DNA of 54,677 bases from contig NZ_JAHAHH010000002.1 in NCBI RefSeq assembly GCF_018373335.1, positions 1-54,677 of the forward strand, written 5' to 3'. Numbering within the stretch: position 1 is the first letter of the stretch; each line of letters opens with the position of its first letter. Shown here in pieces: positions 27,120 through 38,237 of this stretch. The translations under genes were made by a program, and so were the position numbers. This DNA is from Negativicoccus succinicivorans. Lineage in GTDB: Bacteria; Bacillota; Negativicutes; Veillonellales; Negativicoccaceae. Under the pieces are notes generated by a model that was not told the DNA's origin, made no database searches, and saw nothing but the letters and a program-made list of their open reading frames with translations.

Positions 27120-27926
27120 ATTACGTTTACTTCTCCTTGTAAGAGCAGGTGGAACGGCGTTTTGCGGTTTGCGATACGCGAAATATACAAATGCACTCAA
27201 GGCAGCGAAAAAAGCAATGAGAGCAGTCAGCTGCGCCGATTTTAAACCCCATAGCAGCGTTCCGTAATCGCCGCGCAAAAACTCCAAACCGAAGCGCGCT
27301 AGCGAATACAACATGATGTAAAGTGCGAATACCTGTCCTTTGGCATGCGAACGCAATGAATAAGCGAGCAGAACGACAAAGATCAGAACATCAATCTGGC
27401 CTTCCCAAATTTCTGCCGGCCATAGGGGTTGCGCTCCATAGGTGCGGTATGCAAGTGTAGTTTCGGGATATAAGATTCCAAACGAACCGCCGGTCGGATG
27501 ACCGAAGGCATCGCCGTTCATGAGATTCGCCATGCGTCCGACACTCTGCCCCATGACGATGGCAGGTGCAACCAGGTCGGCAAAATCCAAAATATCGACG
27601 TGGCGTTTACGTAAATAGTACAGTGCTGCCAAAATACCGAACAACAAACCACCTTGAATGGCCATACCGCCTTGCCATACAAACGGAATCTCTAAAAGGT
27701 GATCTTGGTAGTAGTCCCAGTCAAAAAAGAAAACATCCCAAAGACGACCGCCAATAATGCCCCAAAGTCCGCAGTAAACGGTAAGATCCCAAATATATTC
27801 CGAATAACGTCCCGCTTTGCGTGTGAAATAATAGGCAAGCAGGCCACCGGTAATAATTCCCAAAGCAAAAAACAATCCGTAGCTGCGAATGGGAAATGAG
27901 CCGATAAAAAACAGATATTGATGCAT
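27111..27926 (-). CDS. lgt: Prolipoprotein diacylglyceryl transferase
   Basis: The 271-residue membrane enzyme attaches diacylglycerol to the lipobox Cys of lipoproteins. About seven membrane segments are visible. The signature is GRMANLMNGDAFGHPT, keeping the essential Arg and Asn but with Asp where the family usually has Glu. The other active-site loop reads GGMAIQGGL, with Gln where many members have His or Tyr. The C-terminal ARFGLEFLRGDYG and SAQL segments are normal. AAGGAG stands 5 bases before the ATG. A basic tail ends the protein. It is divergent from mnmA. Confidence 0.94.
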   Translation of the reverse strand: MHQYLFFIGSFPIRSYGLFFALGIITGGLLAYYFTRKAGRYSEYIWDLTVYCGLWGIIGGRLWDVFFFDWDYYQDHLLEIPFVWQGGMAIQGGLLFGILAALYYLRKRHVDILDFADLVAPAIVMGQSVGRMANLMNGDAFGHPTGGSFGILYPETTLAYRTYGAQPLWPAEIWEGQIDVLIFVVLLAYSLRSHAKGQVFALYIMLYSLARFGLEFLRGDYGTLLWGLKSAQLTALIAFFAALSAFVYFAYRKPQNAVPPALTRRSKRNKK

Positions 27927-27955
27927 AAATTCTCCTTAAACGGTTTCAATGATTT

Positions 27956-27961
27956 TATTAT
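27956..27961 (-). promoter_or_regulatory. Probable -10 box of lgt
   Basis: A perfect TATAAT is read on the minus strand about 30 bases before lgt. I see no good -35 box at the expected distance. Confidence 0.4.
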
Positions 27962-28035
27962 ACAGCATCAATGATGAAGGCATACAGCAGATGCCGATAC
28001 AATCAGTATAAAAATCGCTTGGAAGATTTTCTATA

Positions 28036-28044
28036 TGCTATAAT
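28036..28044 (+). promoter_or_regulatory. Extended -10 promoter of mnmA
   Basis: TGCTATAAT is a perfect extended -10. A TTGGAA lies 14 bases upstream, too close for a standard -35, so recognition may depend on the TG motif. The ATG is 27 bases downstream. Confidence 0.5.
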
Positions 28045-28070
28045 AAAATAATATGTGGAGGAGGAATAGT

Positions 28071-29165
28071 ATGAACAGAAAACGCGTAGCGGTCGCTATG
28101 AGCGGTGGTGTTGACAGCTCATTAGTAACGGCACGTTTGCAAGCGCAAGGTTATGATGTTATCGGTGTCACCATGTTGCTTTTTGATACCGTAGAAAACA
28201 ATAAAGTGGTAGAATCCGCCACGATTACGGATGCCAAACGGGTAGCGGATCAATTGGAAGTGCCGCATTATGTGTTGGATTTACGCCAATCTTTTGAAGA
28301 AAAAATTATGCAATATTTTACACAATCGTATGCTCGCGGGATTACTCCCAATCCATGTGTAATGTGCAACGATTGGATTAAATTTGGGAGTTTGTATGAG
28401 TTTAGTCGTGAGCTTGGCGCCGATTTTTTGGCGACAGGACACTATGCACGAGTCCTCTACAATAAAAAACGTAATCTTTATGAGCTGCGTCGCGGTGCAG
28501 ATCTGAAAAAGGATCAGTCATATGTGTTGTATCATTTAAACCAAAAGACGTTGCCCCACATTATGTTCCCGTTAGGGGAAATACATAAGGACAATACGCG
28601 GGCTTTGGCAAAAGAATTGAACTTACCCGTATACAATAAACCGGAGAGTCAAGATATCTGTTTTATCCCTGATAATGATCATATTCGTTTTTTAAAAGAG
28701 CGTATTCCCGAACAATTTGTACCGGGAGATATTGTCGATCTTGAAGGAAATATATTAGGAACGCATCAAGGGTTGCCGGCATATACCATCGGCCAACGTA
28801 AAGGTCTTGGTGTGGCGGCAAAACATCCTTTATACGTGGTTGCTATCGATGCGGAACATAACCGTGTCATTGTCGGGCCGAATGCGGCCATTTTCCAACG
28901 GGAAGTATGGGCATTGGATCCGTCGTTTACGGAATGGGAAGCTTGTACAGAGCCGTTTACCGCACAAGCTAAAATCCGCTACGCGGCACCGGCAGCAGAT
29001 TGCACAGTATATCCGGGAAAAGATAGTCTGCATATAGTTTTCAAAGAGCCGCAGCGCGCGGTAACGCCGGGGCAATCCATTGTCTTCTATGAAGACGATC
29101 GAGTACTTGGCGGCGCTATTATAGCATCTAATAATTGGCAAGGAGAGAATATTCGTGTCCACTGA
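28071..29165 (+). CDS. mnmA: tRNA-specific 2-thiouridylase MnmA
   Basis: The 364-residue enzyme adds sulphur to the wobble uridine of tRNA-Lys, -Glu and -Gln. The PP-loop is [10 protein letters not shown] at the N-terminus. [13 protein letters not shown] contains the first catalytic Cys and SQDICFIPD the second; ATGHYAR and GQRKGLGVA are further family motifs. The ATG at 28071 follows GGAGGAGG; an ATG at 28053 lies ahead of that site. The sulphur source is a cysteine desulfurase; SufS is the only one in this window. It overlaps lepA by 11 bases. Confidence 0.95.
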   Translation: MNRKRVAVAMSGGVDSSLVTARLQAQGYDVIGVTMLLFDTVENNKVVESATITDAKRVADQLEVPHYVLDLRQSFEEKIMQYFTQSYARGITPNPCVMCNDWIKFGSLYEFSRELGADFLATGHYARVLYNKKRNLYELRRGADLKKDQSYVLYHLNQKTLPHIMFPLGEIHKDNTRALAKELNLPVYNKPESQDICFIPDNDHIRFLKERIPEQFVPGDIVDLEGNILGTHQGLPAYTIGQRKGLGVAAKHPLYVVAIDAEHNRVIVGPNAAIFQREVWALDPSFTEWEACTEPFTAQAKIRYAAPAADCTVYPGKDSLHIVFKEPQRAVTPGQSIVFYEDDRVLGGAIIASNNWQGENIRVH

Positions 29166-30951
29166 ACGTATTCGTAATTTTTCGATCATCGCGCATATTG
29201 ATCATGGTAAGTCGACGTTGGCCGATCGCTTGATTGAAATAACCGGCGCGTTATCCCAGCGGGAGATGCAGTCGCAGGTCTTGGATAACATGGAGTTGGA
29301 AAAGGAGCGAGGAATTACGATCAAATCGCAATCCGTTCGTTTGCATTACCATGCGAAAGATGGCAAAGATTATATGCTGCACTTAATCGATACTCCCGGG
29401 CATGTCGACTTCAATTATGAAGTTTCCCGCAGCCTTTCTGCGTGTGAAGGAGTGCTTTTGGTTGTAGATGCCACACAGGGGGTACAGGCGCAAACATTAG
29501 CCAATGTCTATTTAGCAGTGGATCACGATTTGGAGATTATTCCGGTCATTAATAAAGTGGATTTGCCAAGTGCAAATACCGACTTGGTAAAAGCCGAGAT
29601 CGAAAATGTTATCGGTCTTGACGCGCACGATGCCGCGATGATTTCGGCCAAGACCGGGTTGGGCGTACCGGATGTGCTGGAGCAAATTGTTCAACGGATT
29701 CCTTCGCCGCCGGATTATAGTGATCGACCGTTGAAGGCGTTGGTATATGACTCTCATTTTGATCCTTACAAAGGTATTATTGCTTATGTGCGAATCCATG
29801 AAGGCTCCGTCAAAGTGGGCGACCAAATCCGGATGATGGCGACCGGTAAAACATTTGAGGTGACGGAAGTCGGCTTTTTTGCGCCGCAAATGACGCCTAC
29901 TCGGGAATTGAGTTGCGGTACGGTAGGATATTTAGCAGCAAGTATTAAAAATGTTCACGACTGTCGAGTGGGTGACACGATTACGACAGTGGAAAACGGT
30001 GCTGCCGAACCGCTGCCCGGTTATCGTAAGGCGACACCGATGGTGTATTGTGGGTTGTATCCGGTGGACAGCAAAGACTACGGCAATTTACGCGATGCAT
30101 TGGACAAACTGAATTTAAATGATGCGGCGCTGGTGTATGAAGCGGAAACTTCGCTTGCGTTAGGTTTCGGATTTCGCTGCGGTTTTCTCGGCTTATTGCA
30201 TATGGATGTAATTCAAGAGCGGCTGGAACGCGAATATCAGTTGAATTTGATCACGACAGCACCTTCGGTCATTTATCATGTTTGTACCACGGACGGAAAC
30301 ATGATCGCGGTAGACAACCCCGCTCACTTGCCTGATCCGACGGTAATTGATCATATCGAGGAACCGTTTGTAAAAGCTACCATCATGCTGCCGTCCGATC
30401 TTGTCGGAGCTGTCATGGAACTCGCGCAGGAACGTCGCGGTGAGTATCATACAATGACATACATTGACGAGACTCGGGTCGCACTCGAGTACTATTTACC
30501 GTTGAATGAAATTATTTACGACTTCTTTGACAAGCTAAAATCCGGAACACGGGGCTATGCGTCTTTGGATTATGAGCTTTTTGGGTATCGACCGGCGGAC
30601 ATGGTCAAACTTGATATTCTGTTGAATGGAGACTTAGTGGACGCGTTGAGTACTATCGTTCACCGTAGCTCGGCACCGTCACGCGGTCGGGCACTGGCAT
30701 TGAAGTTGAAAGATATTATTCCGCGCCAAATGTTCGAAATTCCGATTCAAGCGGCAATAGGCAATAAAATTATTGCCCGTGAAACCGTTAAAGCGATGCG
30801 TAAAGATGTACTTTCAAAATGTTATGGCGGCGATATTACACGTAAACGCAAGCTGCTCGAAAAACAAAAAGAAGGTAAGAAGCGTATGAAGCAGGTCGGC
30901 AGTGTTGAGATTCCGCAAGAGGCGTTTATGGCGATTTTGAAAGACGATTAA
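29155..30951 (+). CDS. lepA: Elongation factor 4 (LepA)
   Basis: The 598-residue ribosomal GTPase back-translocates or remodels ribosomes. GTPase motifs [18 protein letters not shown] and NKVDLPSA are followed by EF-G-like domains and the LepA-specific C-terminal domain with [20 protein letters not shown]. It begins with GTG after AAGGAGAG. The lepA-hemW order is widespread, so co-transcription with hemW (1 base gap) is likely. Confidence 0.98.
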   Translation: MSTERIRNFSIIAHIDHGKSTLADRLIEITGALSQREMQSQVLDNMELEKERGITIKSQSVRLHYHAKDGKDYMLHLIDTPGHVDFNYEVSRSLSACEGVLLVVDATQGVQAQTLANVYLAVDHDLEIIPVINKVDLPSANTDLVKAEIENVIGLDAHDAAMISAKTGLGVPDVLEQIVQRIPSPPDYSDRPLKALVYDSHFDPYKGIIAYVRIHEGSVKVGDQIRMMATGKTFEVTEVGFFAPQMTPTRELSCGTVGYLAASIKNVHDCRVGDTITTVENGAAEPLPGYRKATPMVYCGLYPVDSKDYGNLRDALDKLNLNDAALVYEAETSLALGFGFRCGFLGLLHMDVIQERLEREYQLNLITTAPSVIYHVCTTDGNMIAVDNPAHLPDPTVIDHIEEPFVKATIMLPSDLVGAVMELAQERRGEYHTMTYIDETRVALEYYLPLNEIIYDFFDKLKSGTRGYASLDYELFGYRPADMVKLDILLNGDLVDALSTIVHRSSAPSRGRALALKLKDIIPRQMFEIPIQAAIGNKIIARETVKAMRKDVLSKCYGGDITRKRKLLEKQKEGKKRMKQVGSVEIPQEAFMAILKDD

Positions 30952-30952
30952 G

Positions 30953-32092
30953 ATGAGCACAGGAATTTATATTCATATTCCTTTTTGCACAAGCCACTGT
31001 CATTATTGCCATTTTTACTCTGCCGTGGTTCGCGAAGAGATGTATGATTGTTACTTAGCGGCATTGTTGAAAGAAATTACCAATCGGCCGCTGAGCTCCT
31101 TTTCCAATCATGTAGACAGCATTTATTTTGGGGGCGGGACACCGTCCCTTTTTGGCGTGCAACGAATTCATGACGTGTTACTGGCACTCCGTGAACGCTT
31201 TGCTGTGTGGGACACCGCGGAAGTAACTCTGGAAATGAATCCCGACGGGATTACTCGCAGTGATTTAGAGGCTTACCATGCGGTGGGGGTTAATCGTTTA
31301 AGCGTGGGGGTACAAACCTTTCGTGATGATTTATTGCAACGGATCGGACGTACCCATCGTGCACAGGATGCTTGGCGTACTATCAAAGACGCGGCACACA
31401 TCGGTTTTAAAAATATCACTCTTGATTTAATGTACGGACTTCCTGAGCAATCCGTCACCGATTTTAAAACCTCACTCGTGAAAGCGGTGCATTTACCGAT
31501 CACGCATATTTCCATTTACGGATTGATTATTGAACCGGGGACCTTATTTGCTCGGTTGGCAGAGCGAGGGCGCTTGGTCTTGCCGTCGGAAGAGACGGAA
31601 TGGGAAATGTATCAAACTATGGTGCGTATGTTGCCGCAATACGGTTTTGCCCGCTATGAAATTGCCAATTTTGCAAAGTCGGGGTACGAAGCCGTACATA
31701 ACCAAAAATATTGGCGCTATGAACCGTATATCGGATTCGGTGCGGCCGCGGTTTCTTTTGATGGGAATTTTCGTTACAGCCATGTTGCGGATTGGCAGGC
31801 CTATATAAAACAAATCGACAGTGCGCGATGGATGCCGCAAGACGTTGAAGCCATTGATCGTCAAACTGCAATGGAAGAATATTGTTTCATGAACCTGCGC
31901 CGGCGTCATGGCATTTCTATGTCCGCGTTTGCCACTGAATTTGGTATTGCGCTTCAGGACGTTTATGGAAAAGAATTAGAAATGTTATTAGAAGCAGGGC
32001 TTTTACATCACGCTACTGCTGATACGATAGCACTTACACGTCGTGGTGCAGCAGTGGCCAACCAAGTATTCACTCACTTCATTCGCACATAA
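30953..32092 (+). CDS. hemW: Radical SAM haem chaperone HemW-like protein
   Basis: The 379-residue radical SAM protein has cluster ligands C12, C16 and C19 in IPFCTSHCHYCHF, a GGGTP motif and the HemN C-terminal domain. Members next to lepA are HemW, now thought to insert haem rather than oxidise coproporphyrinogen; a true HemN would have further N-terminal residues. The residue after the third Cys is His where Asp or Ala is more usual. The ATG lies 2 bases after the lepA stop with no strong ribosome site, suggesting coupling. Confidence 0.9.
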   Translation: MSTGIYIHIPFCTSHCHYCHFYSAVVREEMYDCYLAALLKEITNRPLSSFSNHVDSIYFGGGTPSLFGVQRIHDVLLALRERFAVWDTAEVTLEMNPDGITRSDLEAYHAVGVNRLSVGVQTFRDDLLQRIGRTHRAQDAWRTIKDAAHIGFKNITLDLMYGLPEQSVTDFKTSLVKAVHLPITHISIYGLIIEPGTLFARLAERGRLVLPSEETEWEMYQTMVRMLPQYGFARYEIANFAKSGYEAVHNQKYWRYEPYIGFGAAAVSFDGNFRYSHVADWQAYIKQIDSARWMPQDVEAIDRQTAMEEYCFMNLRRRHGISMSAFATEFGIALQDVYGKELEMLLEAGLLHHATADTIALTRRGAAVANQVFTHFIRT

Positions 32093-32104
32093 AGACAAGA
32101 TAAT

Positions 32105-32133
32105 TTGACTTTTTCACCTTTTCGTGATAAATT
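32105..32133 (+). promoter_or_regulatory. Heat-shock operon promoter
   Basis: TTGACT (32105-32110), a 17-base spacer and TAAATT (32128-32133), with TG one base before the -10, precede the CIRCE element by 11 bases. Confidence 0.7.
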
Positions 32134-32144
32134 ATGTAATAGAT

Positions 32145-32171
32145 TTAGCACTCGATATAGATGAGTGCTAA
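32145..32171. promoter_or_regulatory. CIRCE operator (HrcA binding site)
   Basis: TTAGCACTC, nine spacer bases and GAGTGCTAA form a perfect match to the CIRCE consensus. HrcA, encoded just downstream, should bind it and repress the operon until heat or folding stress. It overlaps the expected transcription start region. Confidence 0.98.
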
Positions 32172-32190
32172 TAAGACAGGGGTGATGACG

Positions 32191-33228
32191 ATGAAAGAAC
32201 GTAAACAAATTATTTTGCGTGCGATCGTTCAAAGCTATATTGCCACTGCCGAGCCGGTCGGCTCACGTACGATTGCACGGATTTATGATCTGGGTATCAG
32301 TCCGGCAACGATTCGTAATGAAATGCAGGATTTGGAATGGATGGGGTATCTAGAGCAACCGCATACTTCTGCCGGCCGTATTCCTTCGTTAAAAGGATAT
32401 CGGTTCTATGTGGACAGCTTAATGCAACCGGGCAACGTCAGTCGGGAAGAAGCGACTGCGATTAAGGATTGGTTTACTTTAGAAAACAGGCAAACACAAG
32501 AAATTTTTAATGAGGCGGCGCGCATTTTGTCGGGGTTGACCCATAACCTTTCATTGGCCGTGACAGATGAATCGCAACATGCTGTTTTCAATTACATTCA
32601 ATTTTTGCCGTTGGACGCGAATCGCGCCATTTTACTTTTGGTAACAACCGACGGCAGCGTAGATCATTCCACGTTTCCAATGCCCGAAGGCGTAACGCTG
32701 TTGAAATTGCAGGATTTTGCGGTGCAGCTGAATCGCGCGTTGCATGGGCGTGAATTGCGGGAAATTACCACAGAGCTCATGCAGGAACTGCAGCGAGACT
32801 TTTGGGTCGAACCACAAGTGATGTTCGATACGCTGGATACGATTCAGAGCACGGTCGGCAAAAATCGCGAAATTTTTACCGACGGTGTCAGTGAGTTGAT
32901 TCGCCAGCCCGAGTTTAAAGACTTAGGTAAGCTGCAAGAGTTGATGCAACTTTTAGAAGAGAGTAAGCAACTCGCTGATCTTATCAGTCATTCGCCGTCT
33001 ACTGCACTTACGGTACGCATCGGTCCGGAAACGGGGATTGCCGCATTGCATAACTATAGTGTGGTACAAGCACAATTTTTTGATCAACAAAAACTAGTAG
33101 GTAGCGTAGCGGTCATCGGGCCGACGCGCATGGAATATGATAAAATTGTTTCGTTGTTGCATATGATGCAGCAAAAAGTGAATTCCGTCTTACGAACAGG
33201 AAAAACCGATGGAGATGAGGTGCATTAA
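32191..33228 (+). CDS. hrcA: Heat-inducible transcription repressor HrcA
   Basis: The 345-residue repressor has an N-terminal winged helix (TAEPVGSRTIARIYDLGISP and ATIRNEMQDLEWMGYLEQPH), followed by GRIPSLKGYRFYVD and the ligand-like domain with GPTRMEYDKIVSLL. It represses its own operon through CIRCE and is itself kept active by GroE in known systems. ATG 32191 lies 8 bases from AGGGG; ATG 32185 is too close to that site and ATG 32161 lies inside CIRCE. Confidence 0.96.
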   Translation: MKERKQIILRAIVQSYIATAEPVGSRTIARIYDLGISPATIRNEMQDLEWMGYLEQPHTSAGRIPSLKGYRFYVDSLMQPGNVSREEATAIKDWFTLENRQTQEIFNEAARILSGLTHNLSLAVTDESQHAVFNYIQFLPLDANRAILLLVTTDGSVDHSTFPMPEGVTLLKLQDFAVQLNRALHGRELREITTELMQELQRDFWVEPQVMFDTLDTIQSTVGKNREIFTDGVSELIRQPEFKDLGKLQELMQLLEESKQLADLISHSPSTALTVRIGPETGIAALHNYSVVQAQFFDQQKLVGSVAVIGPTRMEYDKIVSLLHMMQQKVNSVLRTGKTDGDEVH

Positions 33229-33786
33229 TTGAATCCGGAATACAAGGAAGAACAAAACAAAGCAACCGAAGGGGATGGAGATACGGTTGACGAATCGAAA
33301 ATTGTCGGTGAACAGGAAGATGCTGCTTGCGCGGCAGAGATCGCTGAGTTGACACAAAAGTGGGAAGACAGTGAACGCTTGCGCTTGCGTTTGCAAGCGG
33401 ACTTTGATAATGCCCGGAGACGTTATCGTCAAGAGCGTTCAGAACTAAACGACAGCGCGCAAGCGGAAGTGATTACAAGTTTATTGCCGATTTTAGATGA
33501 GTTTGAAAGAGCCTTGTCACATCCTGTAGAAGGTGCTGATGAAAAATTTTTAGAAGGATTTCAACTGATTTATCGTAAGTTGGTGAATTTGTTGAAGGCT
33601 TATAAAGTGGAAGAAATTGTTGCTTTAGGTGAACAGATGGATCCGAATTATCATGAAGCCGTCATGCGTCTGGCGACCGACGATAAACCGGAAGGGGAAA
33701 TTACCGCGGTATTCAAAAAAGGTTACCGCATGAATGATAAAGTGTTACGCGCAGCACAAGTACAAGTAGCGCATCAAGAAGACTAA
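33229..33786 (+). CDS. grpE: Nucleotide exchange factor GrpE
   Basis: The 185-residue DnaK nucleotide exchange factor has an acidic disordered start, a long helix ([20 protein letters not shown]) and the C-terminal beta domain with [18 protein letters not shown] and [19 protein letters not shown]. It starts at TTG directly after the hrcA stop, with AGGTG upstream, so translation is probably coupled. Confidence 0.96.
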   Translation: MNPEYKEEQNKATEGDGDTVDESKIVGEQEDAACAAEIAELTQKWEDSERLRLRLQADFDNARRRYRQERSELNDSAQAEVITSLLPILDEFERALSHPVEGADEKFLEGFQLIYRKLVNLLKAYKVEEIVALGEQMDPNYHEAVMRLATDDKPEGEITAVFKKGYRMNDKVLRAAQVQVAHQED

Positions 33787-33800
33787 GGGGGAAATTCAGA

Positions 33801-35651
33801 ATGGGAAAAGTAATAGGTATTGACTTAGGTACAACCAACTCGGTAGTCGCGGTCATGGAAGGCGGCGAACCGGTAGTTATTACAAATGCGGAAGGCTCGC
33901 GCTTAACACCATCGGTCGTAGGTTTTTCGAAGACCGGTGAACGTTTAGTGGGACAACTTGCGAAACGTCAAGCGGTATCCAATCCGGATCGTACAATCAG
34001 TTCCATTAAACGTCACATGGGCACCAATTATAAAGTAAACATCGATGACAAAGCGTATACGCCGCAGGAAATTTCCGCGATGGTTCTGCAAAAGCTCAAA
34101 CAGGATGCGGAAGCATACTTGGGTGAAAAAGTAGAAAAAGCCGTCATCACAGTGCCGGCGTATTTTACAGACAGCCAGCGCCAAGCTACAAAAGATGCCG
34201 GCGCGATTGCCGGTCTGGAAGTATTGCGTATCATCAATGAACCGACGGCAGCCGCATTGGCGTATGGACTTGATAAAGATGAAGCGCATACCATTCTTGT
34301 GTTCGACTTGGGTGGCGGTACGTTCGACGTTTCCATTCTGGATCTGGCCGAAGGCGTTTTTGAAGTTAAAGCTACACAAGGGAACAACCATCTCGGCGGT
34401 GATGACTTCGATAAAAAGGTTATGGACTGGATTATCAGCGAATTCAAAAAGACCAATGGTGTCGATTTGAGCCAGGACAAAATGGCGTTGCAGCGTTTAA
34501 AAGAAGCGGCGGAAAAAGCAAAAATCGAATTGTCCGGCGTGCTCTCTACAAATATCAACTTGCCATTTATTTCGGCCGATTCCAACGGTCAGCCGATGCA
34601 CTTGGACTTGAATCTTTCCCGTGCTAAATTCAATGAATTAACCGAAGATTTGGTACAGGCAACTATGGAGCCGACCCGTAAAGCGATTGCAGATTCGGGA
34701 CTGTCGGTAAGTGACATTGACAAGATTCTTTTGGTTGGCGGATCCAGTCGTGTTCCGGCTGTTCAGGAAGCGATTCAAAAAATCTTGGGCAAAGAACCCA
34801 GCAAAGGTATTAACCCTGATGAATCGGTAGCGATAGGTGCAGCGGTTCAGGCGGGCGTATTAGTCGGTGAAGTCAAAGACGTGCTGCTGCTGGATGTTAC
34901 CCCGCTTTCCTTGGGGATTGAAACATTGGGCGGAGTATTTACGAAAATTATTGATCGCAATACGACTATCCCGACCTCGAAGAGTCAAGTATTCTCGACC
35001 GCGGCGGATAATCAGCCGGCCGTAGACATCCACGTCTTGCAGGGTGAACGTAACATGGCAGCGGATAACAAGACGCTGGGTCGCTTTGAACTGAGCGGCA
35101 TTCCTGCGGCACCTCGTGGAGTACCACAAATTCAGGTTACTTTTGATATTGATGCGAATGGTATTGTACATGTATCCGCTAAAGACTTGGGGACCGGTAA
35201 AGAACAGACAATTACTATTACGTCTTCGAGCGGTCTTTCCGATGATGAAATTGAGCGCATGGTAAAAGAGGCGAAATTGCACGAAGCAGAAGACGAAAAG
35301 AAAAAAGAAGAAGTGGAAGTTCGCAATAATGCCGACTCTTTAGTTTACCAAGGAGAAAAAACGCTGAAAGACCTTGGTGATAAAGTTGATGCGGCACAAA
35401 AACAAAAAGTAGAAACGGCGATTTCCGAACTGAAAGAAGCGCTGGCAGGTACTGATGTAGAAGCCATTAAGGCGAAGGCGGAAGCATTAAGTACACCGCT
35501 GCATGAGTTGGCAAGCAAGTTGTACGAACAGGCTAATGCACAGCAACAGTCGCAGGCAAATAACGGTCAGCAACAAACAACGCAACAGGAGACGAATGAC
35601 GGCACCGTCGATGGCGATTACAAAGTCATGGATGATGAAGATAAAAAATAA
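33801..35651 (+). CDS. dnaK: Molecular chaperone DnaK (Hsp70)
   Basis: The 616-residue Hsp70 has the ATPase signatures [17 protein letters not shown] and [14 protein letters not shown], the linker [18 protein letters not shown], the peptide-binding domain and a Gln-rich C-terminal tail ending DDEDKK. It lacks the 20-odd residue insert in the ATPase domain found in Gram-negative DnaK, judging from the close spacing after the first phosphate loop, as in Firmicutes. AAGGGGG precedes the ATG. Confidence 0.99.
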   Translation: MGKVIGIDLGTTNSVVAVMEGGEPVVITNAEGSRLTPSVVGFSKTGERLVGQLAKRQAVSNPDRTISSIKRHMGTNYKVNIDDKAYTPQEISAMVLQKLKQDAEAYLGEKVEKAVITVPAYFTDSQRQATKDAGAIAGLEVLRIINEPTAAALAYGLDKDEAHTILVFDLGGGTFDVSILDLAEGVFEVKATQGNNHLGGDDFDKKVMDWIISEFKKTNGVDLSQDKMALQRLKEAAEKAKIELSGVLSTNINLPFISADSNGQPMHLDLNLSRAKFNELTEDLVQATMEPTRKAIADSGLSVSDIDKILLVGGSSRVPAVQEAIQKILGKEPSKGINPDESVAIGAAVQAGVLVGEVKDVLLLDVTPLSLGIETLGGVFTKIIDRNTTIPTSKSQVFSTAADNQPAVDIHVLQGERNMAADNKTLGRFELSGIPAAPRGVPQIQVTFDIDANGIVHVSAKDLGTGKEQTITITSSSGLSDDEIERMVKEAKLHEAEDEKKKEEVEVRNNADSLVYQGEKTLKDLGDKVDAAQKQKVETAISELKEALAGTDVEAIKAKAEALSTPLHELASKLYEQANAQQQSQANNGQQQTTQQETNDGTVDGDYKVMDDEDKK

Positions 35652-35669
35652 TGACAGAGGAAGTTTGGC

Positions 35670-36824
35670 ATGAGCGATCAGAATTATTATGACGTACTGG
35701 GTGTCAATAAGGATGCCAGTGCTGATGAGATAAAAAAAGCTTACCGTAAAATGGCTCGGAAATATCATCCTGATTTAAATAAGGATGATCCGAAAACAGC
35801 GGAAGCCAAATTTAAAGAAGTCAATGAAGCCTATGAAACGCTTTCGGATGAATCCAAGCGTGCGCAGTATGACCAATTTGGTCATACTGCGTATCAACAG
35901 GCCGGCCAAACGGGCGGCTTTGGCGGTTTCGGTGGGTTCGGTGGAGCACAAGGCGGATTTGGCGGATTTAGCGACCTGGGCGATATTTTTGGTAGCTTTT
36001 TCGGCGGTGGTACAGCTCGGCAAACGGGGCCGATACGCGGCGCAGATTTGCGCTACGATTTGGAAATTACTTTGGAAGAAGCCGCTGTGGGCGTAGAAAA
36101 AGAATTTAGTATTGTCAAAGACGAAGTTTGTCCCCATTGTCACGGCGATGGTGCCGAACCGGGAACCAGCGTGCAAACCTGTCCGCAATGTCACGGTACC
36201 GGGCAGGAGCAAGTCGTACGGAATACGCCCTTAGGTCAAATGATGAGTGTGCATACCTGTTCGCGTTGCCAAGGTCGAGGAAAAGTTGTTGAATCTCCAT
36301 GTCATGAGTGTCGCGGTAGCGGTAAAGTCCAGAAAAAACGTAAGCTTCGCGTGAAAATTCCGGCCGGTGTAGACACCGATTCGCGGATTCGTTTGGCCGG
36401 TGAAGGCGGTTTAGGCGAACGCGGCGGGGAAACGGGCGATTTGTATGTGTATATTTATGTTCAGCCACATGCGCGTTTCCAACGTCGTGGTGCGGATCTT
36501 TTCTGTGAAGCGGAAATCTCGTTTCCGACAGCCGCTATGGGTGGGACGATTCAGCTCGACACGCTGTTCGGCAAAGTGGAGTTAAAAATTCCACATGGCA
36601 CTCCCGGAGGAAAAACATTTCGCCTTTCCGGGCAAGGACTGCCATCGTTGCGAAGCGATCGAAAAGGCGATTTAAATGTACGGGTCACGATTGGTGTACC
36701 GCGCAGTCTATCCTCCGAGCAGCGAGCGGCTTTGCTGAAATACAGCGAGTGCACGGGCGACAGCACAGTCAATAAAGAAGAGCCATCTTTTTTCGATAAA
36801 CTGAAGGATAAATTGAATAATTAG
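35670..36824 (+). CDS. dnaJ: Chaperone DnaJ (Hsp40)
   Basis: The 384-residue type I Hsp40 has a J domain with HPD (RKYHPDLNK), a Gly/Phe linker made of repeated GGFGGFGG units near residues 80-110, four Cys-x2-Cys-x-Gly-x-Gly zinc repeats (from CPHCHGDG to CHECRGSG) and two C-terminal beta domains. It stimulates DnaK and delivers clients. It ends the hrcA-grpE-dnaK-dnaJ operon, closed by a terminator. Confidence 0.98.
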   Translation: MSDQNYYDVLGVNKDASADEIKKAYRKMARKYHPDLNKDDPKTAEAKFKEVNEAYETLSDESKRAQYDQFGHTAYQQAGQTGGFGGFGGFGGAQGGFGGFSDLGDIFGSFFGGGTARQTGPIRGADLRYDLEITLEEAAVGVEKEFSIVKDEVCPHCHGDGAEPGTSVQTCPQCHGTGQEQVVRNTPLGQMMSVHTCSRCQGRGKVVESPCHECRGSGKVQKKRKLRVKIPAGVDTDSRIRLAGEGGLGERGGETGDLYVYIYVQPHARFQRRGADLFCEAEISFPTAAMGGTIQLDTLFGKVELKIPHGTPGGKTFRLSGQGLPSLRSDRKGDLNVRVTIGVPRSLSSEQRAALLKYSECTGDSTVNKEEPSFFDKLKDKLNN

Positions 36825-36825
36825 T

Positions 36826-36856
36826 AAAAAACGAGACGCGGCCGCGCCTCGTTTTT
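36826..36856 (+). terminator. Terminator after dnaJ
   Basis: ACGAG and CGCG pair with CGCG and CTCGT (one A-C mismatch) around a GC-rich centre, with an A tract before and a T tract after the stem. Confidence 0.8.
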
Positions 36857-36857
36857 C

Positions 36858-36886
36858 TTGCATGACAAGTAAAAAAACATTACAAT
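36858..36886 (+). promoter_or_regulatory. mtaB promoter
   Basis: TTGCAT (36858-36863), a 17-base spacer and TACAAT (36881-36886) directly follow the dnaJ terminator. Confidence 0.65.
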
Positions 36887-36924
36887 AAATCAGATTACTA
36901 AATTGCGACGGAGAGGAAATCAAT

Positions 36925-38235
36925 TTGAAGACAGTTTCATTTTTAACCCTGGGGTGTAAAGTAAATCAGTATGATACCGATGCGATGCGCAGCCTTTTTT
37001 TGGCGCGCGGATATGAAGAGGTATCTGCGAAAGACAAAGCGGATATTTGTGTCATTAATACCTGTTCGGTAACGCATATCGGTGAACGCAAATCGCGTCA
37101 AATGATTCGTCGTGCCAAACGCTTGAATCCGCAGACAAAAATTATTGTGACAGGTTGCTATGCACAACTGGATCCGAAGACAATTCAACAAATTGACGGG
37201 GTTAATCTGATTATCGGTACGCAGGATCGAGCCAATGTGGTCGATTTGATTGAGGCGTACGGATCTTCCTCACAAGCGCATAATGCGGTGCATGATATTT
37301 TTGAAACGAGTCAATTCGAAGAATTGCATTGGGCGCATCCGGCTTCCAATCGTGCCCGTTCATACTTAAAAATTCAAGAAGGTTGCAACAATTATTGCGC
37401 CTTTTGCATTATTCCTTATACTCGCGGTAAATTGAAGTCCAGACGAGTAGAAGATATTTATCATGAAGCTCGAAAATTAGATGAGCAAGGATTTAAAGAA
37501 GTCGTTTTAACCGGTATTCATTTGGGAAATTACGGTGTGGATCTGGGACGACAAGTGGACTTGGCTGACGTTGTCAAGATGCTGCTCGAGCGCACACATA
37601 TTTCAAGAATTCGGTTCGGCTCCATTGAATCGGTCGAGATTTCTGAAGAATTAGTGAATCTGATTGCTACGAATGAACGCGTATGTCCACACCTGCACTT
37701 GCCTTTACAATCGGGATCGGAAGAAATTTTGCGGAAAATGCGCCGGCATTATCATTTGCAAGAATATGTAGATCTTATTTCATCATTACGTGCAAGAATT
37801 CCTGATTTGGCAGTTACTACTGACTTGATCGTAGGCTTTCCCGGCGAAACGGAAGAACTTTTTACGGAAACGATTGCAACATTGAAAAAATTGCGTTTTG
37901 CAGGCGTACATGTCTTTCCTTATTCCAAGCGCAACGGCACTGCAGCAGCGACATTTCCGGATCAAGTTCCTGAATCAGTCAAAAAGGAGCGAGTGCATGC
38001 CGCAGAAAAAGTGGCAGAGCAAACGGCTACCGATTACCGGCGCTCTTTTATCGGGAAAACTACGAATGTTTTATTGGAACAACAAACGGAAGATGGTGAA
38101 TGGAAAGGATTTACACCTCATTATTGCCAGCTAAAAATCAAAGGCGAGGGGCTGAAAGCAGGTATGATTTGTTCGACACGAGTCGTCTCTGACGACGGAG
38201 CTGTGTTGATCGGAGAAAGAATCGAGGAGGGGTAA
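36925..38235 (+). CDS. mtaB: tRNA t6A37 methylthiotransferase MtaB
   Basis: The 436-residue radical SAM enzyme adds a methylthio group to t6A37 of tRNAs. The N-terminal domain has three cluster cysteines (TLGCKVNQ, NTCSVT, VTGCYAQ), the radical SAM site is GCNNYCAFCIIPYTRGK, and a TRAM domain ends it. It starts at TTG after GAGAGGA. MiaB and RimO are related, but TLGCKVNQYDTDAM and the dnaJ-side location favour MtaB. The HIT gene follows after 2 bases. Confidence 0.93.
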   Translation: MKTVSFLTLGCKVNQYDTDAMRSLFLARGYEEVSAKDKADICVINTCSVTHIGERKSRQMIRRAKRLNPQTKIIVTGCYAQLDPKTIQQIDGVNLIIGTQDRANVVDLIEAYGSSSQAHNAVHDIFETSQFEELHWAHPASNRARSYLKIQEGCNNYCAFCIIPYTRGKLKSRRVEDIYHEARKLDEQGFKEVVLTGIHLGNYGVDLGRQVDLADVVKMLLERTHISRIRFGSIESVEISEELVNLIATNERVCPHLHLPLQSGSEEILRKMRRHYHLQEYVDLISSLRARIPDLAVTTDLIVGFPGETEELFTETIATLKKLRFAGVHVFPYSKRNGTAAATFPDQVPESVKKERVHAAEKVAEQTATDYRRSFIGKTTNVLLEQQTEDGEWKGFTPHYCQLKIKGEGLKAGMICSTRVVSDDGAVLIGERIEEG

Positions 38236-38237
38236 CC

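Noticed and set aside
35900..36010. Repeated GGTTTCGGTGG-like units
   Set aside because: They encode the Gly/Phe linker of DnaJ and are not a DNA repeat element.
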